Positions 15,116-19,355 of a stretch of 19,355 nucleotides of DNA are shown here, in pieces (the stretch's first letter is position 1; every line of letters starts with the position of its first letter). Under the pieces are notes generated by a model. That model had not been told where the DNA came from, ran no database searches, and saw nothing but the letters and a program-made list of their open reading frames with translations. The stretch covers positions 1 through 19,355 of the forward strand of contig JAVBNC010000142.1 in assembly GCA_031551765.1 (NCBI GenBank), read 5' to 3'. The position numbers and the translations under genes are program-made. The stretch comes from JAVBNC01 sp031551765 (GTDB lineage Bacteria; Desulfobacterota; Desulfovibrionia; Desulfovibrionales; Desulfovibrionaceae).

Positions 15116-15666
15116 GGCTTGGGCGGCTCCAGCAGGGGCAGGCTCCGGCCGGAAGCGGGCGGGGCCTTTTGCGCCGGGGCGGGCGGGCTGAGCAGGGGCA
15201 GGGCGGAAGCGTCCCCGGCGGGCGCTCCGGTCTGCCCGGCGGGCGGCGCGGCGGGCGCGGGGGGAGGCGCAAGCAGGGGCAGTTCGCCGGGCGCGCTCTG
15301 TTTCGCGGAGGGCGGGGCCAGCAGGGGGAGGCCGCCCGGCTCCTGGCCTGGCGCGGGAGGATGAGCCTGGGGAGGCATGGCGGAAGCGCCCGGCATGGCG
15401 GAACCCGGAGCGCCGCCGCCCATGCGCATGCCGTGCCCCTTGGTGAAGCCTTCCCACTCCGCGCGGCTGATGCGGCCGTCCTTGTCGGCGTCAAGGCCGT
15501 CAAAGGCGGCGGAGGACAGGCTGGGGAGCGCCGCGTTAAATTCTTCGCGAGAGAGGTAGCCGTCGCCGTTTTTGTCCATGGCGGCGAAACGGTCCGGCGC
15601 CGGAGCGGCCAGCCCGGCCAACGGGAAAAAGGCGAGAAAAACAAATAAAATCACAGTGTGCCGCAT
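15112..15666 (-). CDS. Exported EF-hand protein with LPLL-P-P repeats
   Basis: A 184-residue protein. A signal peptide covers about residues 1-21 (MRHTVILFVFLAFFPLAGLA), so it is exported. Two canonical 12-residue EF-hand loops follow: DKNGDGYLSREE (31-42) and DADKDGRISRAE (59-70), with every calcium-ligand position filled. From about residue 85 the protein is Pro/Ala-rich and carries four copies of LPLL[A/S/E]PP at 113, 129, 156 and 176, the last almost at the C-terminus. The ATG at 15666 follows AGGAGGT. The stop overlaps the ygiQ start as ATGA. I do not recognise a specific family beyond EF-hand. The tail could be a cell-wall or protein-interaction region, which is a guess. It is divergent from tctC. 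Confidence 0.85.
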   Translation of the reverse strand: MRHTVILFVFLAFFPLAGLAAPAPDRFAAMDKNGDGYLSREEFNAALPSLSSAAFDGLDADKDGRISRAEWEGFTKGHGMRMGGGAPGSAMPGASAMPPQAHPPAPGQEPGGLPLLAPPSAKQSAPGELPLLAPPPAPAAPPAGQTGAPAGDASALPLLSPPAPAQKAPPASGRSLPLLEPPKP

Positions 15667-15807
15667 GCCAACCTCCTGAAAAGCGGCTTCACCATGCCTT
15701 GTTCCGGCCGCGAAAGCAAGGCGGGGGCGCGGCATGGGGCCAGGACCCGCGTCCGTTTCTTTGAGCAACCCCGCAAATTTTTCGTATGCTCCCGGAGCGG
15801 GTATGGA

Positions 15808-15948
15808 TTGACAGAGAGACACTTGAACAGTAAAGGTTTACTGGATTATGAAAAGGTTTTCCGCTTGTCCCATGCGGGGAATACTTTGTTCACAAGCTGG
15901 TATATTGGGATCCCAATGACGCTTTCCGGTGCGGCCAACTGCGCACCG
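15808..15948 (+). promoter_or_regulatory. Operator-rich leader upstream of tctC
   Basis: The 323 bases between the EF-hand gene and tctC (15667-15989) contain no gene. Within them are TTGACA (15808-15813, a perfect -35 hexamer without a good -10), CAGTAAA-gg-TTTACTG (15828-15843), GAAAA-gg-TTTTC (15850-15861), the perfect 14-bp palindrome ATTGGGATCCCAAT (15904-15917) and a 7-bp hairpin (15927-15933 with 15942-15948). The 14-bp palindrome has the form of a GntR/FadR-type operator. Such regulators often control tricarboxylate or TRAP-type carriers, which is family knowledge. The regulator gene is not in the window. Confidence 0.45.
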
Positions 15949-15989
15949 CCTGGCCACGATATCCGCAGAACCAAACAAAGGGGTTTCAG

Positions 15990-16946
15990 ATGAAAAAATG
16001 GACGATCGGCCTTCTTTCCCTTGTGATGCTGGCAGTGGCCCCGGCGGCCCAGGCGGCGGCTTTCCCGACCAAGGACGTCAAAGTCATTGTTCCCTTTGCG
16101 CCGGGCGGCGGCGTGGACGTGACGGTGCGCATGCTGGGCGAAGTGGCCCCCAAGTATCTTGGCGGCAAAAAGCTTATCGTGGAAAACCTGCCCGGCGGCG
16201 GCGCGGTGACGGGCCAGACGGCCGGGGCCAAGGCCAAGCCCGACGGCTACACCCTGCTGGCCTACACCAGCTCCGTGGTGTCCAACCCCATGCAGAAAAA
16301 GACTGCGTTCACCTACAAAGACTTCGCGGTCATCAACATGTACTGCTTTGACCCGGAAGTGCTGGTGGTGCCCGCCAATTCGCAGTACAAGACCCTGAAA
16401 GAGTTCGTGGACGCCTCCAAAAAGAAAGACATCACCATGGCCACCCCCGGCCATTCCACCTCGCACCACATGGCCGCGCTGATGATGCAGAGCTCCCTTG
16501 GGAGCAAATTCAGCTATATCCACACCTCTTCCGCGCCGCAGCAGGTCACCCAGCTTCTGGGCGGCCATGTGGAAAGCGCCATGATGGCCCTGGGCGAAGT
16601 GACCAGCTATCTCAAGGACGGCTCGCTGCGCATCGTGGGCATTATGAGCGACACCAAGTTCAAGGGCGCGGAAAACCTGACCCCCATGTCCAGCGTGGGC
16701 TTCAAGCAGGAATGGGGCGCGTTCCGCGGTATCGCGGCCCCGGCCAAGACGCCCAAGGACGTGGTCAAGACGCTGAGCGACGCCTTTGAAAAAATGACCA
16801 AGGATCCGGATTTCATCAAGCGCATGGAAAGCGCCGGGTACCCGGTGGCGTTCAAGAATGCCGCCGAGTTTTCCAAGTACGTGGACGGAGTGGCGGCCGT
16901 CCTTGAAAAAATGATGCCGGAACTCAAGAAGCAGCAACAGCAGTAA
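15990..16946 (+). CDS. tctC: TctC family periplasmic substrate-binding protein
   Basis: A 318-residue protein of the Bug/TctC family. The signal peptide is residues 1-22 (ending AQA), so it is periplasmic. Family motifs are PFAPGGGVDVTVRMLGE (about 35-51), VENLPGGGAVTGQTAGAKAKPDGYTLL (about 64-90) and the mid-protein ATPGHSTSHHMA pocket loop. It captures a carboxylate or similar solute for the TctAB carrier encoded just downstream. The ligand is unknown, and tricarboxylate is only the family name. The protein ends in four Gln. The ATG at 15990 is preceded by AAAGGGG. A 12-bp hairpin follows the stop and may reduce transcription into tctB and tctA. Confidence 0.93.
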   Translation: MKKWTIGLLSLVMLAVAPAAQAAAFPTKDVKVIVPFAPGGGVDVTVRMLGEVAPKYLGGKKLIVENLPGGGAVTGQTAGAKAKPDGYTLLAYTSSVVSNPMQKKTAFTYKDFAVINMYCFDPEVLVVPANSQYKTLKEFVDASKKKDITMATPGHSTSHHMAALMMQSSLGSKFSYIHTSSAPQQVTQLLGGHVESAMMALGEVTSYLKDGSLRIVGIMSDTKFKGAENLTPMSSVGFKQEWGAFRGIAAPAKTPKDVVKTLSDAFEKMTKDPDFIKRMESAGYPVAFKNAAEFSKYVDGVAAVLEKMMPELKKQQQQ

Positions 16947-16952
16947 GCAGCG

Positions 16953-16980
16953 GCGGCCGGCGGCGCTTGCCGCCGGCCGC
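16953..16980 (+). terminator. GC hairpin between tctC and tctB
   Basis: A perfect 12-bp stem (16953-16964 gcggccggcggc with 16969-16980) with a 4-base loop lies 6 bases after the tctC stop and is followed by tcgttt. It is very stable but has only a short T-stretch. It is likely a partial terminator or a mRNA-protecting stem within the tctCBA unit. Confidence 0.6.
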
Positions 16981-16993
16981 TCGTTTCATGCCG

Positions 16994-17018
16994 GAGCAAT
17001 TTTTCTTTGAAATTGCTC
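16994..17018 (+). repeat. Second stem-loop in the tctC-tctB gap
   Basis: Arms 16994-17002 (gagcaattt) and 17010-17018 (aaattgctc) form a perfect 9-bp stem around ttctttg. It follows the GC hairpin by 13 bases. Together they fill much of the 192-base gap before tctB. The role is unknown; it may be a dispersed repeat or an mRNA processing site. Confidence 0.4.
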
Positions 17019-17138
17019 GGCGGACGCTCGCTTGCGTGTCGTTTACCATATTATTTCAGATAGTTACGCAGCTACGCGTCATAGTTAGCAACGTTTTCAT
17101 TGTCCAAATTCAAAAGTAATCTGCTCTTGAGGTGTCCC

Positions 17139-17582
17139 TTGACGAATTGGAAACAGGACCTGACCCTGTCCCTGATGCTTTTGGGGATAGCGGCGGGCTT
17201 TTATTTCGGGGGACTCAGCTACCCCAGGGCGGCCTTTCTTTTCCCTTCCTATCTCAGCCCCATGCTGGGCGGCCTGGCAATTCTGCTGGGCCTTTCCGCC
17301 CTGCGCCGCAAAGAGGCGGGGACACGCTTTATCGACTGGCCGCGCTATAAAGCCCCGGCCATGCTGGTGGGCCTGGTGGCGGCGTATATCGGCCTGTTGC
17401 CCGTCATCGGCTACATCCCCGCCAGTTTTCTGCTGAGCGCCAGCTTTTTCCTGGCCATGGGTCTGCCCAGCCGCAAGCTGGGGCTGGCCGTGGCCGCCGC
17501 GGCCTCCGTGCTGGTCTACGTCCTGTTCGCCATTCTGCTGGAGGTGCCCCTGCCTCACGGCGTCTTTTTCGAAGGAAACTGA
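17139..17582 (+). CDS. tctB: TctB family small membrane subunit of the TTT transporter
   Basis: A 147-residue inner-membrane protein with four hydrophobic segments (DLTLSLMLLGIAAGFYFG; LSPMLGGLAILLGLSAL; PAMLVGLVAAYIGLLPVIGYIPASFLL; LAVAAAASVLVYVLFAILL). The poorly conserved sequence and the position between tctC and tctA identify it as TctB, the small subunit required with TctA. The start is a TTG in every plausible reading. I chose 17139 because GAGGTG lies six bases ahead and the family-like MTNWKQDLTL follows. The frame opens earlier, at a TTG at 17100 (160 residues), which lacks a ribosome site. The stop is two bases before the tctA start, so the genes are coupled. Confidence 0.88.
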   Translation: MTNWKQDLTLSLMLLGIAAGFYFGGLSYPRAAFLFPSYLSPMLGGLAILLGLSALRRKEAGTRFIDWPRYKAPAMLVGLVAAYIGLLPVIGYIPASFLLSASFFLAMGLPSRKLGLAVAAAASVLVYVLFAILLEVPLPHGVFFEGN

Positions 17583-17584
17583 GC

Positions 17585-19099
17585 ATGGAACATTTACTCC
17601 CGGCTTTCGGAGCCGTACTTTCCCCCGACGTGTTCCTGGTGCTGGCCGCCGGGGTGCTGCTGGGCCTTGTGGTGGGCGCCATCCCCGGCCTGAACGACAC
17701 CATCACCATGGCCGTGCTGGTGCCCGTGACCTTTGCCATGAAACCGGACTACGCCTTCTGCCTGCTGGTGGGGGTGTACTGTTCCGCCTGTTACGGCGGC
17801 TCCATCCCGGCGATTTTGCTGAAAATTCCGGGCACGGCCTCTTCCGTGGTCACGACCATGGACGGCTACCCCATGGCCCAGAAAGGACAGGCGGGCCTGG
17901 CGCTGGGTATTTCCACCATCAGTTCCGTGGCGGGCGGGATTATCAGTTCGCTGGTGCTCATGTTTTTCGCCCCGTCCCTGGCCAACTACGCGTTGCGTTT
18001 CGGCCCCCCGGAATATTTCGCCCTGGCGGTATTGGGCATTTCCACGGTGGCGGGCATGTCCGGCAAGAACGTGCTGAAGAACCTCATCGTCTGCGTGCTG
18101 GGTCTGCTCATTTCCAGTATCGGCATGAGCCCGCAGACGGGTTTCCCGCGCTACACCTTTGACCTGCTGCTCATTTACGAAGGCATTCCCCTGGTGCCCA
18201 TGCTTATCGGGCTGTTCGGGGTTTCCAGCGTGCTGCACATGGTGGAAAAAATGGTGACCCAGAGCGACGGGGAGAACTACTCCATTCCCAAAGTGGGGAA
18301 AACCATACCCGACATGCGCATGTTGCTGGCTGTCGCTCCCGCCATTCTCGTGGGCAGCGCCGTGGGTACCGTGGTGGGCATTATCCCCGGAGCGGGCATG
18401 CTGATGGCCATTTACCTGGCCTACGACCTGGTGCGCGGCCGCTACAAGAAGCTGGCTTTCGGCACCGGGGTGCCGCAGGGCGTGGCCGCCCCGGAATCCG
18501 CCAACAACGCGGTGGTGGCCGGTTCCATGGTGCCGCTGCTGGCGCTCGGCGTGCCGGGCAACTCCACGTCCGCGCTGTTTCTGGGCGCGCTGATGATCCA
18601 GGGCCTGCGGCCCGGACCGGCCCTGTTCAAGGAATACCCGGACATGGCCTTCCACATCATCGTGGCCTTTTTCATCGCCAACATCATCATGGGGCCCATG
18701 GGCCTGGCCCTGGGCCGGGGCATCGCCAAGATCATCTTCCGCATTTCCCAGGTGCTTTTGAGCGGCGTCATCATTCTGCTCTGCGCCACGGGCTCCTATT
18801 CCGTGGGCAACGACCCCGGCTATATCTGGGTGGCGCTTATTTTCGGGGTCATCGGCTACATCATGGACAAAACCAGGCTGCCCCAGGCCCCGCTGGTGCT
18901 GGCCCTGGTGCTGGGTCCCACCATGGAGACGGGCTTTGAGCAGAGCCTGGTGCTTTCGCGCGGCAGTTTCGACATTTTCCTGCGCGGCGGCATCTGCAAG
19001 GTCATGTTGTTGACCGCACTGCTGTTCTCGCTGGCGCCCGTGTACGGCTGGCTCAAGGAGCGCCTGTGGGGCGGAGCCGTCAAAGGGCTGGGAGACTAA
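17585..19099 (+). CDS. tctA: TctA family large permease subunit of the TTT transporter
   Basis: A 504-residue polytopic inner-membrane permease, the usual length for TctA, carrying the solute delivered by TctC. The conserved repeated loops are visible: GAIPGLNDTITMAVLVPVTF (residues about 31-50), GGSIPAILLKIPGTASSVVTTMDGYPMAQKGQAGLAL (about 71-107), GIIPGAGMLMAIYLAYDL in the second half, and PESANNAVVAGSMVPLLALGVPGNSTSALFLGALMIQGLRPGP. The two PG-containing halves reflect the family's internal duplication. PGLNDT stands where many members have PGLGP. The ATG at 17585 is two bases after the tctB stop, with AAGGAAA upstream. No two-component genes (tctDE) are adjacent. A repeat block follows about 50 bases after the stop. 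Confidence 0.95.
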   Translation: MEHLLPAFGAVLSPDVFLVLAAGVLLGLVVGAIPGLNDTITMAVLVPVTFAMKPDYAFCLLVGVYCSACYGGSIPAILLKIPGTASSVVTTMDGYPMAQKGQAGLALGISTISSVAGGIISSLVLMFFAPSLANYALRFGPPEYFALAVLGISTVAGMSGKNVLKNLIVCVLGLLISSIGMSPQTGFPRYTFDLLLIYEGIPLVPMLIGLFGVSSVLHMVEKMVTQSDGENYSIPKVGKTIPDMRMLLAVAPAILVGSAVGTVVGIIPGAGMLMAIYLAYDLVRGRYKKLAFGTGVPQGVAAPESANNAVVAGSMVPLLALGVPGNSTSALFLGALMIQGLRPGPALFKEYPDMAFHIIVAFFIANIIMGPMGLALGRGIAKIIFRISQVLLSGVIILLCATGSYSVGNDPGYIWVALIFGVIGYIMDKTRLPQAPLVLALVLGPTMETGFEQSLVLSRGSFDIFLRGGICKVMLLTALLFSLAPVYGWLKERLWGGAVKGLGD

Positions 19100-19150
19100 G
19101 CGCGGGCTGATTGACAGAGAACGGCGCGGCCGGGTAGGCATGGAGAAATT

Positions 19151-19355
19151 TTGTCGAAGCCAATGAAGAGTCGAAGCAGGGCGCTGCCCCGCACCCGCCA
19201 AGGGCTAGCCGCCCCTGGACCCCATTCAGGGTGTTGATGACGGTTCAGGGTACGCGAAACTCTTTCTCTGTGTCCGCGCTCGCTCCCATGCCCACCGCGC
19301 GCGAAGCCATACCCCTGTCGCGGGGTCCAGGGGGGTCACCCCCCTGGCGGGTGGA
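19151..19355 (+). repeat. Structured repeat block after tctA
   Basis: This is the counterpart of the left-edge block, inverted relative to it. Segment 19151-19181 matches 161-191 (25 of 31), and 19187-19204 matches 62-81 at 17 of 18 compared positions. A perfect 9-bp hairpin (19327-19335 with 19339-19347, loop tca) lies at the window end. The part around 19195-19233 resembles the module after slyX at 12349-12382 in the reverse direction. A TTGACA hexamer at 19111-19116, just before the block, has no good -10 partner. No gene is seen from 19100 to the window end. Confidence 0.6.

Noticed and set aside
17594..19201. 535-codon minus-strand open frame
   Set aside because: It is the His/Gln-rich shadow of tctA, which has strong family motifs on the plus strand.
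1..19355. CRISPR array, tRNA/rRNA genes, integrase or transposase genes
   Set aside because: No regularly spaced repeats, no clover-leaf candidates and no mobile-element protein motifs were found.

Overview
The window looks like chromosomal DNA of a GC-rich anaerobic sulfate or sulfite reducer of the Desulfovibrio/Bilophila group. The clearest pointer is a flavoredoxin-type flavin reductase (11556-12128), a protein typical of Desulfovibrio. The tripartite tricarboxylate transporter, the amino-acid ABC importer and the structured repeats between genes fit that group but do not prove it. No plasmid, phage, CRISPR, rRNA or tRNA gene was seen.

Layout, left to right. (1) 1-3117, minus strand: a structured repeat block; a membrane protein joining a sugar-PTS EIIC domain to a cyclic-di-GMP EAL phosphodiesterase; and an NlpC/P60 cell-wall hydrolase lipoprotein. 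(2) 3212-8016, plus strand: a 1357-residue AsmA-like DUF748 protein ending in an OmpA-like domain, a hairpin, then a GNAT acetyltransferase. (3) 8017-8341: no gene; a 136-bp inverted-repeat element and a palindromic 3'-end module. (4) 8342-11393, minus strand: a polar amino-acid ABC importer transcribed as binding protein, permease, ATPase, permease. (5) 11556-12128, plus strand: flavoredoxin, divergent from the importer. (6) 12129-12424: convergent gap made of two opposed repeat modules and a strong intrinsic terminator. (7) 12425-15666, minus strand: two translationally coupled pairs, EF-hand protein/YgiQ-type radical SAM protein, then EVE-domain protein/SlyX. (8) 15667-15989: divergent regulatory region with several dyad-symmetric sites. 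(9) 15990-19099, plus strand: tctC-tctB-tctA solute transporter. (10) 19100-19355: another copy of the repeat family found at the left edge.

The genes are mostly housekeeping and transport functions. In both transporters the binding-protein gene comes first and is separated from the membrane genes by a stable 12-bp GC hairpin, a layout suited to making more binding protein than membrane components. The EIIC-EAL fusion suggests coupling of sugar sensing or binding to c-di-GMP turnover.

The most unusual content lies between genes. At least three genes (flavoredoxin, the distal ABC permease, ygiQ) are followed by the same oriented module: a perfect 25-26 bp palindrome and then a conserved tail. 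The sequence differences between two copies are exactly compensated across the stem. A second palindrome family occurs at both window edges and downstream of slyX. These modules appear to form the 3' ends of many genes here.
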